Below, one piece after another: positions 30,801 to 43,141 of a stretch of DNA of 64,000 nucleotides. Origin of the DNA: Bemisia tabaci (Eukaryota; Arthropoda; Insecta; Hemiptera; Aleyrodidae); assembly GCF_918797505.1 (NCBI RefSeq), contig NC_092801.1:5828001-5892000 (forward strand), in the 5' to 3' direction. A program made the translations under genes and the position numbers. A model generated the notes under the pieces. It saw only the letters and a program-made list of their open reading frames with translations. It was not told the DNA's origin and ran no database searches. Positions within the stretch are counted from its first letter, which is position 1, and each line of letters starts with the position of its first letter.

Positions 30801-33014
30801 TTGTGTCCAAAGTTTAGCGAAACGCAGTGTATAAAATAAATAAATAAATAAATAGTAGGTGGAGATCTCATAGGAAGGTCAAGAATAGTCAGGGAAAGCC
30901 AGGGAATCAGAAAATTTTGGATTCAGGGAAAAGCAAAACAAGCCGGGGAAATATAGGGAATTCGAAGATGAAGAAAGTATGACAACCTTGAAAAAAAAAT
31001 AATGAGATACAAAGTCTAATCGCATTCGAGTTATATTTTTTGTGATTTTCCTCTTTTTCAATATGGCATACCTTCGTGGAGAATTATAGGTTTTGCCGAA
31101 TGACGACACGCGACATCGAGTGATGTCATCCCCGTGTGTCGTCGTGGGTTCAAGCTAATGGCACTGAGATTTTTCACGAAATTTTTTGCCTTCGATTTTC
31201 TGCGGTCCTCGATCGATACTTGCTGCACGCTTTGGTTTTTGTTCCCCGTGACATTTCCCGCGACGTGTTTTTTGCTGATTCTTGTGTAGCTTTGAACGAA
31301 AGTAATTTTTTGCCAATGGATCTGTTGAGACAGACCTGCGGGCTGGATGATGAAATTGATGTACAAAGAGGACATAATGAGTGTGGAATGATCCTATTGG
31401 TTAATTTGGGTGGTATTCTTATAGACTATGGGAGAAAACGAAGGACTAACTAAAGGGTCTCTCGTGAGTTGCCGTTAGCTAGTCTATTACCCACCTACTT
31501 CGTCCATTGCAACCACCTGCTTCAATAGTATCTCTCCATATCATTGTTGTCTTCTTGGTCTATAGCTTTGTCTATCAATTTCAACTATCAGCCTTCACGT
31601 TAGATACGGCGCAATGGCTTTGCGTATTTGCTTATCGTGGATCATCATCAAGACCCCATGGAACTCCGTAAAATACCCCGTAACTTCGAAACCTCAATAC
31701 TTCTTTTAAACCCATGGATAAATGTAGCTTTAAGAGTAATAGAAGCATTTCATAAGATTTGGTTCATAGCCATTGCTAAAATTTATAGAATGTTTAGATG
31801 AGCCTTTGGAAAAAAATTGGTGGCCGTAATTTTGACTGGGAAAACTTTTGAAATGAACTTTTTACAAGAGAAAGTCACATTTTGACCCATAGGACACAAT
31901 CTTGCTGTCTGGTCGTTCAATGGACCATTAGACGAGATACAAATGTAAGCATTCTGATTCTTGTTACTCAGCCAGCATTTCATGTAGAACACGATTCTTG
32001 CATCGACAATTACTGAAATTAACTCCTAACTAAGATGTAAACGTTCCTATTTTACATCGTCTACGGGGAATCGACCGGTCCTAAGAAACGCATATATACT
32101 CCACGTGAGTCGAATCGCGCACTACAACGATTTCGGCAGGCTTCTCAATCGAGCTTTGTTCATTTCCCATCCTTTAATGTTCGAAGTGTAAAAAATTTGC
32201 TACAGCTGAGCCAAAGCGTCAAGATTGAGATTGTCATATTTTCGTATCGCAGAGACTGCCACACTAACGTTTAGTTTGCGATCTGGCGTACGCAGACCGT
32301 TGTGTTTTCATGAGCGGGAGCTTTGAATTCACGCGTCAAGAAACATTAAATATCTTGGTGAGGAGTCAATTTGAGTAATTTTCTAATTCAAGCTCTACGT
32401 TAAATTTTGGTTAAGAAACATGTACCGGAATGTCTAGAGGTCCATTCTGGGACATCCTGTATGTCGCGAAATTTATTCTCCGTCATGATCGTTTCGCGCC
32501 TCAGCCTCCAGGAACATGAAAAACCAAAAATGTTTTTCTAGAAACCGCACTTTTTTCTCATTTTTTAGACGTGGTAACAGTTTTTATAAAGTAATTACAA
32601 TCTGGAATTGGGTCGACATGCGACAGCAACCGCACCCGAAAAAAGAAGAATAATTAATTTTTAAAAATGGCTCTGCTGATTGCAGAATACACCGAAGAGG
32701 AGTCTAATTTTTGTAATTGTAAGCTATCAAATTAAGGCCTTGGCGGCCCCCTCCTCATTCAATTTATTCCTCTATTCTCCAGCTCCCTTATTATGATTCA
32801 TTACATGGCCGTGGCCGTGGCTCTTGGAAAGATTTTCTCGGTCCCTTAAAGTATTTTATCGGGGCCCTTGAAGTTCGTAGGCGGTTTAAGATGCTATTCT
32901 GATACTCTAGTCCCATCCGCAGAGTATATCGTCCTTTTTTGGCCGAAATCAAAATGTGCCAAGATTTGTAACTCAATGGATACGATACATCGCACACCAG
33001 TTCGCCCACGCCAG
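30801..33014. other. Interval without a confident gene
   Basis: An (AAAT)n microsatellite sits at 30835-30856. At 31058-31453 both strands are open for ~105 codons with moderate GC; neither translation resembles a family I know. Part of 31457-31610 is related to 35480-35640 (shared TCTTTGTCTATC..CTTTGTCTATC). Confidence 0.4.
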
Positions 33015-33465
33015 GAACCTGGGACAAATCCCCTAACGATTCGCATGATTTCGATTATAAGCGCCTTCAAGTTTGCGTGCTACCTTACGCATTATCATGG
33101 TGTAAGTTTAGTAGCCTACCCGAACCGAACCCAGCTTTGGAGCAGGTAATGCATATTTTCATTATTCAATTATTATTTAAGTCAGCGCATGACTTTGCCC
33201 ATGGTTTGTCACAAAATTTACAATATCTAAGACGGAATCATACTATTATTTGCGTGTTAAAAACGAAAATAGCAGACAGGATAAAGATAAATCAAATCGT
33301 TTGTGGTCACGACGCAGGTTTTGTGGGTTACAAAGAAAGTGAGAGCTCTTGTCCTCATGATCTCAGGAGTTGCTCGAAATTTAGGTCCTGTAAATTACAA
33401 GGAACAATATGTTCCATTGTTGCCAAATTTTGATAAGGAAAGTCAAGACAATCTAGAGTTTATCT
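33015..33465 (+). repeat. Dispersed repeat, copy 1 (partner 39610-39880)
   Basis: Shares ACCTGGGACAAATC, GCGCCTTCAAGTTTGCGTGC, CTTTGGAGCAGGTAATG and GGAACAATATGTTCCATTG with the partner in the same orientation. The partner lacks about 150 bp near 33230-33390. Confidence 0.75.
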
Positions 33466-33744
33466 CATTTTATTTTCTCCATTAAATCGGACGACGAAGT
33501 AATATTGATGAATATTCGCTCCTTTGACATAAGTGCGTATTTCGAGGTCCGCGTGAGCTCTGTTTCGCATATGAATCTGTGTTTTCTGGGGCTTATACGG
33601 GAAGCGAGATACGCCCTTACGTCCGAGGGGACGTTATTTACGTTAATTGTTTCATTGGCTCGTAAAAGAACGAATTTACTTTTTTTTAACGAAGTATGGT
33701 GAATAGTGGCGAATATGTTATCTTTGACCTCATCCACAATCAGC

Positions 33745-35222
33745 AGACTTAGCATATTAAGCCCCGGCCGCCATCTTGGATTTTAAATTTTGAAAATCTG
33801 ACCAAAAATTTGAGTTTCCCGTTAAAAAATACATCCGGATACCGAGTCTCACGAAAATCGATCAAACAGGCGTCGACTTAGCATTTTAGGCCACGGCCGC
33901 CATCTTGGATTTTGAAATTTTGAAAATCAGACCAGAAATTCGAGTTTCCCGTTGAAAAATACACCCGGATACCGAGTTTCACGAAAATCGATCAAACAGG
34001 CGCCGACATAGCATTTTAGGCCACCGCCGCCATCTTGGATTTTGAAATTTTGAAAATCTGACCAAAAATTCGATTTTCTCGTTGAAAAATACCTCCGGAT
34101 ACCGAGTCTCACGAAAATCGATCAAACAGGCGTCGACTTAGCATTCTAGGCCACGGCCGCCATCTTGGATTTTGAAATTTTGAAAATCTGACCAAAAATT
34201 CGAGTTTCCCGTTGAAAAATACACCCGGATACCGAGTCTCACGAAAATCGATCAAACAGGCGCCGACATAGCATTTTAGGCCACGGCCGCCATCTTGGAT
34301 TTTGAAATTTTGAAAATCTGACCAGAAATTCGAGTTTCTCGTTGAAAAATACCTCCGGATACCGAGTCTCACGAAAATCGATCCAACAGGCGTCGACTTA
34401 GCATTTTAGGCCACGGCCGCCATCTTGGATTTTGAAATTTTGAAAATCTGACCAAAAATTCGAGTTTCCCGTTGAAAAATACATTCGGATACCGAATCTC
34501 ACGAAAATCGATCAAACAGGAGCCGACTTAGCATTTTAGGCCACGGCCGCCATCTTGGATTTTGAAATTTTGAAAATCTGACCAAAAATTCGAGTTTCTC
34601 GTTGAAAAATACCTCCGGATACCGAGTCTCACGAAAATCGATCAAACAGGCGTCGACTTAGCATTCTAGGCCACGGCCGCCATCTTGGATTTTGAAATTT
34701 TGAAAATCTGACCAGAAATTCGAGTTTCCCGTTGAAAAATACATTCGGATACCGAATCTCACGAAAATCGATCAAACAGGAGCCGACTTAGCATTTTAGG
34801 CCACGGCCGCCATCTTGGATTTTGAAATTTTGAAAATCTGACCAAAAATTCGAGTTTCTCGTTGAAAAATACCTCCGGATACCGAGTCTCACGAAAATCG
34901 ATCAAACAGGCGTCGACTTAGCATTCTAGGCCACGGCCGCCATCTTGGATTTTGAAATTTTGAAAATCTGACCAGAAATTCGAGTTTCCCGTTGAAAAAT
35001 ACACCCGGATACTGAGGCTCACGAAAATCGATCAAACAGGCGTCGACTTAGCATTTTAGGCCACGGCCGCCATCTTGGATTTTGAAATTTTGAAAATCTG
35101 ACCAAAAATTCGAGTTTCCCGTTGAAAAATACATTCGGATACCGAATCTCACGAAAATCGATCAAACAGGAGCCGACTTAGCATTTTAGGCCACGGCCGC
35201 CATCTTGGATTTTGAAATTTCG
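33745..35222 (+). repeat. 130-bp satellite array, about 11.4 units
   Basis: GCCGCCATCTTGGAT starts at 33767, 33896 and then every 130 bases to 35196. From 34026 on, units alternate between a TTTCTCGTTG/ACCTCCGG type and a TTTCCCGTTG/ACACCC- or ACATTCGG type, a 260-bp dimeric higher-order pattern. The 130-bp period is not a multiple of three, so the frames crossing it are by-products. Confidence 0.97.
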
Positions 35223-36044
35223 AAAATAATCGACATATCGAAAGTATCACCGCATGATTCCAAAAATACACTACACAACATATCATTCACTCACAAGAAA
35301 AAACAATGAATTAAAATAAAATCATGGCAAGGTCCACAGCCGAAAATGGCGACGATTCGCAACTACCAACGCGCGCTCTAACCAATGGTAGTTGTACCAT
35401 TGGTAACATACACTGCAGAGACCGACCGGAATAGCAGCTCTAGGTGCTAGCACCAGAGCCGCTAAAATGAAGTGAGTAATAGACTAATCAACGGCAATTC
35501 ACGAGGGATCGTATAGTCAGCTCATCATTTTCTCCCTTGGTCTACAACAATCACCCATTTCAACCAATGGGATCGCTCAATTTTCCCTATGTCTTCTTTG
35601 TCTATCGCTTTGTCTATCGATTTCAATAATCAGCCCGCTGACCTGCGAAGTTACTCGTCTATATTACCAATGCAACTTGTCCAGGTAGCTTTGTTACTCG
35701 CATAGGTTCAAGCATGTCCACCTATGCATGTAGCAGAAGTAGTGTCATTATGTACACCTCTGGAGACTTAAACGCCGGGAGTAAGAAAGTAAGCGACAAT
35801 TTCAAAAGTGCAATGGTTACTTCAGACTAAAATTGATGATTTTAAGCCAAAAAATGTGTGGCGATTTTTGGAAATTAATAAGAATTTACGGCTCATAGTG
35901 ACGTTTCATTAAAATATTTCGTAGAGAATGAAATATTTTTACTTTTTGACAGTCATTCAAAAGATCAATTGTTTTCCGCGATTTTTGGCGAGGGTTCCTT
36001 TTAAAGACAGATACCCACCCATTTTTTATACTTTCGAAGGTGCC
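35223..36044. other. Interval after the satellite, nothing recognised
   Basis: Contains a short inverted pair (CCAATGGTAGTTG / CCATTGGTAA) near 35380-35410 and the repeat related to 31457-31610. Confidence 0.4.
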
Positions 36045-36290
36045 AAAATAGCACTCTGAGCCACTTTCGTCATCTTTAAGGTTTGAAATTTAAAACTTAT
36101 TTGAAAATTCGACCTCCAAGTGAAAAACATCCACTGCCACCAAGTCTCGCAAAAATGAATCAAACAGGATCCGAGATAGCATTTTAGGCCACATCCAGTA
36201 TCTTTGATTTTTGAATTATGAAAATTTGAGTTGGAATTCAAGTTTTCCGTCAAAGGATGCCACCTGGTACCGAGTTTTAAGAAACGTCCT
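36045..36290 (+). repeat. Two diverged monomers related to the 130-bp satellite
   Basis: TAGCATTTTAGGCCACATCC, GAATCAAACAGGATCCGA and GGTACCGAGTTT correspond in order to satellite segments, at roughly 70-75% identity, about 1 kb from the array. Confidence 0.7.
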
Positions 36291-36930
36291 TTAGTGAATT
36301 GACGGCGACAATCGCGTGATCCTCTGCCATCAACTCGAGGCGATACTCTTGAAGGCGCTCTGAGCAACTATTTCACCTCGGAAGTATTGCACAGTATCAG
36401 ACGAGATTGAAGGCGCACTAACGTAGGCAACTTGACTGGTAGCGTTTATCGTACGATATGCGACTCCTGTTCGATCAATTTCTGTTTCGAGAATTTTCAT
36501 ACAAAATTGTAAAATTCAAAAAACGGAGATGGCGGTGGTGGCCGAGAAACCTATCCTGGTGCCTTCGAAATTATTCGACTTTGCAATCGAGGTATCTATT
36601 CTTTTTAAGTTCAGTTTTAAATCGATGTACTCTCGGCTAACTTAAACCTCGATATCGGCTCGCTCTTCAACCGTTATGAAATGAATCTGTTCGTTTTGTT
36701 TGTTTGTTTTTTTCTTTTAAATTATTCATGTATTTATTTTTTATTCCATTTCCAACAGGAGTCGCATATCTTACGATCCATAGGACTCTACGGATGCCAG
36801 TGAATGTACATACGCTAGTGCGCCTTCAATTCCATCTGATACTGTGCAATACTTCCGAGGTGGTATAGTTGCTCAGAGCGCCTTCAAGAGTATCGCCTCG
36901 ACTTGATGGCGGAAGATCACGATTGCCGCT
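36290..36930. repeat. Inverted repeat with ~130-bp arms
   Basis: 36290-36427 and 36811-36930 are reverse complements over GCGATACTCTTGAAGGCGCT and GGAAGTATTGCACAGTATCA. An inner pair (GCGACTCCTGTTCG near 36460, CAGGAGTCGCATATC near 36758) makes it a nested foldback. Related single pieces occur at 40915-40960 and 60285-60345. Confidence 0.75.
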
Positions 36931-36974
36931 GATATTACACTCTGACGCGTGCGCAGTTACACATTTTCTCATCA

Positions 36975-37425
36975 CCAAAAGTGAGATAAAAAACGTCCAT
37001 ACCTCAATTTGCGACGTTGCAACTTTTTCACTGCCTCTTTTGAATGAGTAAACGAATATGAACACTTGAAAATCTGCCGTGATTTTTCCGAGATAAGACA
37101 AAATACATCATTTGAATGTGCCGCTAACGAGCTGATAATAACAGTGATTGTCATTTGGTACGTTTCAGTGTCTTATTACCTCTTCGGGCTCATTTACGTC
37201 CAGGGTTATAAAATTTCGGGTCTGCTTCTGTTTGTTCGAGGGTTCCTATACCCCGACTTCTTTTTCTCCTGTTTGATTAAAGCATAGACTTTAGACAATA
37301 GACGTAAATGAAACATTCAAATTGAACAATCGCACTGTTCATATTCGTTTATACTCGTTCAAAATAGGTAGTGAAAAGGTTGCAACGTCGCAATTTGAGG
37401 TATGGATGTTTTTCATCTCACAGTC
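36975..37425. repeat. Inverted repeat with ~85-bp arms
   Basis: GTGAGATAAAAAACGTCCAT..CAATTTGCGACGTTGCAAC (36978-37060) faces GTTGCAACGTCGCAATTTG..ATCTCAC (37338-37422). The core (TTGCGACGTCGCA) recurs at 52690 and 55250. Confidence 0.8.
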
Positions 37426-38039
37426 GTCGGACGGACTCCTGTTCGATCAATTTCTTTGAAACTCAGTACCACGTGGTATTTTTTGACGGATAACCTCGAG
37501 TTAGGTTAGGTTCCAGTTTCCAGCTTCCAGTTTGTCGCGCAAATCGTGGAAAATCGTCCACATGTTGTCTGAATATTGGAACTTAATCTCGATTTATCAT
37601 GTTGAAAACTCAACTTGCGCGCAGAAGCGTCGGTCATGCTGAACAGGGACTGAATGGAACGACTCCTCCAACGAAATGTTCACCTGTGCTATACTATCCT
37701 TTTTGAAGCGGGAATCTTAAAAAAACACAAATTTCATACGCAGATTCTGAAGTTAGGAGTGCATTTCAAGGTTTGCCGATGCGCTCATCGTGATTTTTGA
37801 GACATTATCTGTAAAGAACAATTCTTATTTTTGCTCTAGGAAAAGTTTGCAACAGGCCCATTTCGTCGGCAACATGTCAGTTATGACGGATTTTGGGTGG
37901 CCTTCGCGGAAGAACATAAAAAGAATAACCAAGAGAATAACCAATGAGAGAGAGTTCTGGAGAATAACCAATTTCAATAACATAATATCATTAATTTTCC
38001 AAAAAAAATTGCAAAAAATCGAGACAAGTGATTGGTACA
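37426..38039. other. Spacer, nothing recognised
   Basis: AT-rich; includes a short inverted satellite-like fragment near 37435-37485 (TCAGTACCACGTGGTA). Confidence 0.4.
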
Positions 38040-39488
38040 CACTGAAAAAAAAGTGGAAGTGGGATTGACCATAATGGTATAGTAAAAAAAAATATGGTGA
38101 TAAAAAGCCAAATAATGGTCGATTTAAGCATCTAGATGAAAGTGAGAATCATACTCGATATAAAAATTACCATACCCGGATTGTAAATATCAGTTAGGTG
38201 TGTCTGTCCATCGTTTAGGTATTTCTCACCATCAGCTGGGTATTTTTTACCATACGATGAGTTAAAAGTATGGAATAACATGGTAACACTTGCGTTTGAT
38301 ATCTGTAGGCATCTGTATGCGACTGGTCATGGTGTTGGTAGGTTAAATTTACCATACTGGTATAGTCAGCGTGATGAGAGCTCCCGCTTGACTGCGCTGC
38401 GGTCTGTGGTCCGCCATTTTGCGTTTGTCTGTTTGTCAGTTATAAATTTATCACGTTGAGGGTCGGAGTCCGTGGCTGTGTTTTATTGATCCATATTAAT
38501 CCATGTGAATCCACGCGTAATTTGCCCAAATTTGTGTTCGAATTGTCCCTAAAGCTACCGTCTTCTCTTCGAATCTATCTATATTGATCTGCCACATACA
38601 TTATCTGAGATTTTTTCGTTATTCGTATCGACCAATTTCTGGAGGTTAGGAGTTGCTACAATGAATCTGGCTTGCAAAGTGAAGGAATCCTGAAAATTTG
38701 AAAACCTTCGCAAAGTTGTTCTGCAATCCAGTGAATATCGGTTCTGTGTAAAGTCATTTCGAAAACATAAAAGTGCGGAAGTAATTTGAAAATAATCGAC
38801 TAGAAGTGATTTTTGAATACTTCGTTCGTAGGTATATCTATATTCTTGTTAAAATTTTCGAAGCTCAACATACTCAGATGAAGAGACAATAATGTGCGTG
38901 GGATTGATGTTTAACTGTAACTTTAAGCAAAATTTGGCAGCTTCTGCCCCACCGTGAACCGTGCGATTGGATTTTCATGTAGTGTCTTTTTGTGGGTATA
39001 TTTTGAACTATCTATTTATTATATGCAATTAAATTTTCCGTGGATCTGATTTAGTCTGTAAATGATACCTTAACGCGAATAACAAGTATGGTTTTGGTAT
39101 CATTTACTTGAAATCAGTGAAGCAATTATCTGCTATTTCTCGTTGAAACTGTCTTTAACTGCCATTGATTGTGTATGTAACGGAATTTCTAAAAGTAAGA
39201 TGTAAGTAAAATATCCACGACTTTCATCAAAAGCATTTAATAATATAAGATGAGTGGATTTTAGAATCTACAAGGTTTGTCGCAGCATCTGGATGCTTGA
39301 AATTACCATACTAGTCAGTCGGGAACGCCACACTGGCACTGTGTCGCATAGTGTCAGCCGCATCGTGTTATTTACCATACCGGTATATTGGTAACTATGC
39401 TGCAGCTTCACTGTGTAAAAAATCAAGTAGACAGTATGGTAAATAACACCCAAACTCTGATAAATCCCACCGATTATTTTTTTCAGTG
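38040..39488. mobile_element. 1.45-kb non-autonomous DNA transposon, CACTGAAAA ends
   Basis: Starts CACTGAAAAAAAAGTGG..GTGGGATT and ends AATCCCACCG..TTTTTTCAGTG. The subterminal parts are full of ACCATAC/GGTATGGT motifs in both orientations. The interior (about 38370-38500) holds a GC-richer segment ending TTTGTCAGTTATAAA that might be a captured promoter. No transposase. Confidence 0.7.
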
Positions 39489-39609
39489 CACAGGCTCGTT
39501 AACGTTAAAAATCGATTCTACAAGAAAAAATACGTAGATGTTGGTGTACTACAGTCATATTAGGTGCATTGAGTCATTCATGAATCAAAAATGATCAAAT
39601 TCAATCATT

Positions 39610-39880
39610 GGAACCTGGGACAAATCATCCAACGATACGCTTGATTTCGATCTTAAGCGCCTTCAAGTTTGCGTGCTACCATTTGCATGACCACGGAGCT
39701 AGTTTAGTGGCCTACCCGAACGGAACCTAGCTTTGGAGCAGGTAATGAAGATTATATTCTTCAATTATTATTCAAGTCATCGTATGTTATTGCGAATGGT
39801 TTGTCACAGAATTTACAATGGAACAATATGTTCCATTGTTGCCGAATATTGACGAGGAAAGTAGTACAATCTAGAGTTTT
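39610..39880 (+). repeat. Dispersed repeat, copy 2 (partner 33015-33465)
   Basis: Same motif order as the partner but about 180 bp shorter. Confidence 0.7.
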
Positions 39881-39916
39881 GGCTCTGTTGATATCCTTTT
39901 AGGTAAAGCACAAAGC

Positions 39917-40078
39917 CAGTGGCGTGGCGTGAATTGCGATATATCGATTGTTATGTAATTCAAACCTATGGAAAAGGACCGATAAACAGGGTGTTCGCAG
40001 CGAACACCTTAATACCTTCTTTACCATAGGTTTCAATGCCATAACAATCGATATATCGCATTTCACGCCACACCACTG
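39917..40078. mobile_element. Palindromic 165-bp MITE, CAGTGGCGTGGCG family
   Basis: 162 bp, near-perfect palindrome centred on GTGTTCGCAGCGAACAC. Here the symmetry continues about 40 bp beyond the usual ends on both sides (CCTTTTAGGTAAAGCA), so this copy lies in a larger foldback of about 39880-40115. Confidence 0.88.
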
Positions 40079-40526
40079 GCTTTCTGCTTTACCTAAAAGG
40101 ATCTCAACAAAGCCAGCGGTTGAATAAGCCCATCAGGCATTGCATTCTCCTTCAAATTGGTTCTTGCGAGCAAAATTTGTCCAATACACAAAAATATTTT
40201 TGAAAAAAAATTAAAACAAGCGGAAAAGTTCTAATACTGTCGTATTAGAAAAGCGCTCAGGTGTTGGTAAATGTATTTAATGAAGAAAGGACGTATAAAC
40301 TCCGTCGACTTGGCTGGGAAATGGAAATGAAACATCAGCTGATAGCAAACAAAGGTTACCAAGGAAACCGTATACATTAGCACTAGCATTAGCACTGCAT
40401 TAGCACTAGTATACTAGTACTCAGAGGCAAGTCGAAATCAAAAAGCGCTGCCTATCGGCTGAGCACTTAATAAATAAAAAGTGAATAGACAAACATGACA
40501 TGCATCAAATTAGACATCAAAACCAT

Positions 40527-40753
40527 AATTTGGACGTATTTCTGTCAAACGGAACTAAGCGCCGTAGGGGGAGGAAGGTAGAGGGGGGCTTGGATTGGCG
40601 GCGGAATCAGGCGTCGGGCTCGTTCCGTCCTATACTCGCAATGCTTTCCCATGTCACTGAGTTCCGTTTGCCAGAACGCGCTATATCCGGCATTCTAAAT
40701 TCCTCAAAAGGAACTCAAATTGACGCTTAGTTCCGTTTGACACGTCCATTTAT
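40527..40753 (+). mobile_element. MITE, TTGGACGTATTTC family (copy 2)
   Basis: Starts TTTGGACGTATTTCTGTCAA and ends TTCCGTTTGACACGTCCA, with a small deletion in the right end; inverted relative to 28129-28377. Confidence 0.8.
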
Positions 40754-41068
40754 GAAATCAAAGGGTTGTTGTTGAAAATATTGATAACTGGTATTAGTTT
40801 TCAATTTGAAAAATGTGAGAAAAAAATTAATTCCAAAGTTTTAAATTTGCACAATCTGTGTGAACAGTATTAGAGTGAGGAGTCACTTCGAGGTGCCTTG
40901 TCGATAAAGCGACCATGAATTTCAGTGCGCCTTCAATTTCCTAGTTGCACAATATATGCTACAGCGAAGTCGAGGAAAGTTTAACACGCGTTTGGTTGCA
41001 GGAGCGTGAGGGAACTAATATTTCAATCAGTATAGCTAGAGTCAATGATCAAGCATTAGTATTTCTCC

Positions 41069-41180
41069 ATTTGAAGTTATGGTAAAGAATCGATTATTAA
41101 GGTTGTCGAGAACAACCTATTTATCGATCCTTTTCCATAAGTTTAAATGACAGATCAATCGATGTATCGCCAAGCCACTG
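41069..41180. mobile_element. Partial copy, CAGTGGCGTGGCG family
   Basis: Contains GAATCGATTATTAAGG, CGATCCTTTTCCATAAG and the end CCAAGCCACTG; one terminus is missing. Confidence 0.7.
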
Positions 41181-41400
41181 ATTTCCATCTACACGTCGTT
41201 GCTGACCCGTCAAGCCCTCTTTGCATACATTTATCGGTGGCGTGTGAAAAAATTGAGTGGTTGCGTGATAAAAATTGCAATTAGGTCGCATTTCATTAAT
41301 TATTTTTGTTTTTGCTGCCGAAAACAGGCCTGTGACGGCTTAAAACGTCCTACATTTTCAATTTTTCCAGTACCTTTTTTTAAGCCATGTTTTACCCATT

Positions 41401-41490
41401 TAGACCTATGGAAAAGGATCGATAAACAGGGTGTTCGCGACAAACACCTCAATAATCGATTCTTTGCCACAGCTTGAAAAGGGACAACAT
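41401..41490. mobile_element. Partial copy, CAGTGGCGTGGCG family
   Basis: Central part only: CCTATGGAAAAGGATCGATA then ACACCTCAATAATCGATTC; both outer ends are lost. Confidence 0.65.
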
Positions 41491-42494
41491 CGATACTAAA
41501 TCATTCATGTTTCACTATTGGAATGGCGTGAGTTTTCTTCGTCTTTTCTCCTCATTGTAGACGTAACTCGACACTATATTCACACATTGTTTACAGCTAA
41601 CCACGATTTTCCGTGTGTTTGATAAGGGTTGTTTATTAAATTATGAATCGGTCTGGTACGGGAAAGGGAGGTCAATCAAACTCCCATTCGGCGCTTATGG
41701 TCAGATATTTTCAATAATTACAAATATTGTGAGAGCTCGTGTAATACTGATTCGATAACAACAGTTTGTTGACATCCGTGGCTGGCTCTTATCTGCTACA
41801 CAAATGCCGGTTCTCCTCAGACGAACTGATTTAAATGTTAAGTTTATTGTTGGTCAAGTAAATTCCGTGTTGTCAAGACCGTTGATGCTTTGTTGAATAA
41901 AGCCGTAACAATTTTTTTGACGTTCATTCAAAGTTTGTAACAGGAATCACAGATTTAATTTTTATGCAATAATTTTTAATAGGATGTTTGTGTTTTGCCT
42001 TTTTTTCAGATTGGCCTTGTGAAATATTTCGACAAATATAACTGGCTCAGAAGAAATTCCTTCCTTCACAAATTTGTTCACTATAATAACCTTCATCTAA
42101 AGCTTTTTGTTTTGTTATAAACTGCTATAGTTCAGGGTAAAAAAAAAATAATAAAAAAGCACCATCCCCTGCTGCATTACGGAATAGAGCAGTAAGCGAA
42201 GCATTTTCCAAAATTGAACCAAGAGAACTACAGTACAAAATTTTGTAACCATATTTACCTGGAATGTATATAGCTGTGATCAACGTCCGCCAAAAAATTT
42301 TAATTAATTGAGAAAATTGTCGTGTAAAAATTTCTCCCATGAAAATTCAATTTTTAAGTGAGAAAAAAAGGTTTCAAATTCATAACAGCATTAGTATGCA
42401 CACGATTTTATTTTCTCTAAAATTATAAAAACAACAACATCATCATCAAAAAAGAAAACAAAAATAGAAACTGAATAATTTGAAAAGGGGTGAA
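41491..42494. other. AT-rich interval, nothing recognised
   Basis: No protein-like frame. It may include sequence downstream of the peroxidase gene on the minus strand. Confidence 0.4.
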
Positions 42495-42500
42495 TTTATT
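42495..42500 (-). other. Candidate polyadenylation signal of the peroxidase gene
   Basis: Minus-strand AATAAA about 590 nt downstream of the stop at 43092; it is the first such hexamer after the stop. A second lies at 42407-42412. Confidence 0.4.
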
Positions 42501-42898
42501 GTCGGAACTCTTGTCATAATTGTGCACCCAATCAGAGCAATATTTCATTCTTGATACAAATGAATTAATTGAACAAAATTTTTTTCCCACTAAGTTTTTG
42601 CAACTAATTCGAATAACTCACAGTTGACAATCAAGGTCTTATTCTGATTGATAAAAAATTCCAGTCAGCACAAGCTTCTCATCATTGGTAAACCAGGAAA
42701 ACAGGTATATCGTTCGGGCTCGGTATTCAAAAAGAGGAGCCCCTTCAATCAGCGAATAGACAACATACACAACACCCTGGCACAATTCGTCGTTTCCCCA
42801 CGAAAGAGCGTAGCTACATTTCAATGTTGCCAAGTTTCCTCGCGTGGATTGACGTTTTACCAGGAAAGGCCTAGAAACACACGGCGATTGATCGCCTA

Positions 42899-43141
42899 AT
42901 TTTTTCTCTGCGCAGTAATTAAATCTTAGAAATATTTTTTCAGGTCATCTTCCATTTTCAGGGGCTCGGTCGCGCACCATAATTTTTTCTCTGCCCAGTA
43001 ATTAAATCATAGAAATATTTTTTCAGGTCATCTTCCATTTTCAGGGACTCGGTCGCGCACCGTAATTTCCTCTCCGCGCAGTAATCAAATCTTAGAAATA
43101 CTTTTTCAGGTCGTCTTCCATTTTCAGGGGCTCGGTCGCGG
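42899..43141 (-). repeat. 83-bp tandem triplication of the peroxidase coding end
   Basis: The landmark CAGTAATT/CAGTAATC occurs at 42913, 42996 and 43079, a spacing of exactly 83. Each unit contains the codons for [11 protein letters not shown] and the position of the stop. The gene-proximal unit and the most distal unit have TAA; the middle unit has TAT. As 83 is not a multiple of three, the distal units lie out of frame in the 3' UTR. Confidence 0.95.

Noticed and set aside
33745..35222. CRISPR-like array
   Set aside because: The 130-bp units are contiguous without spacers and the DNA is eukaryotic.
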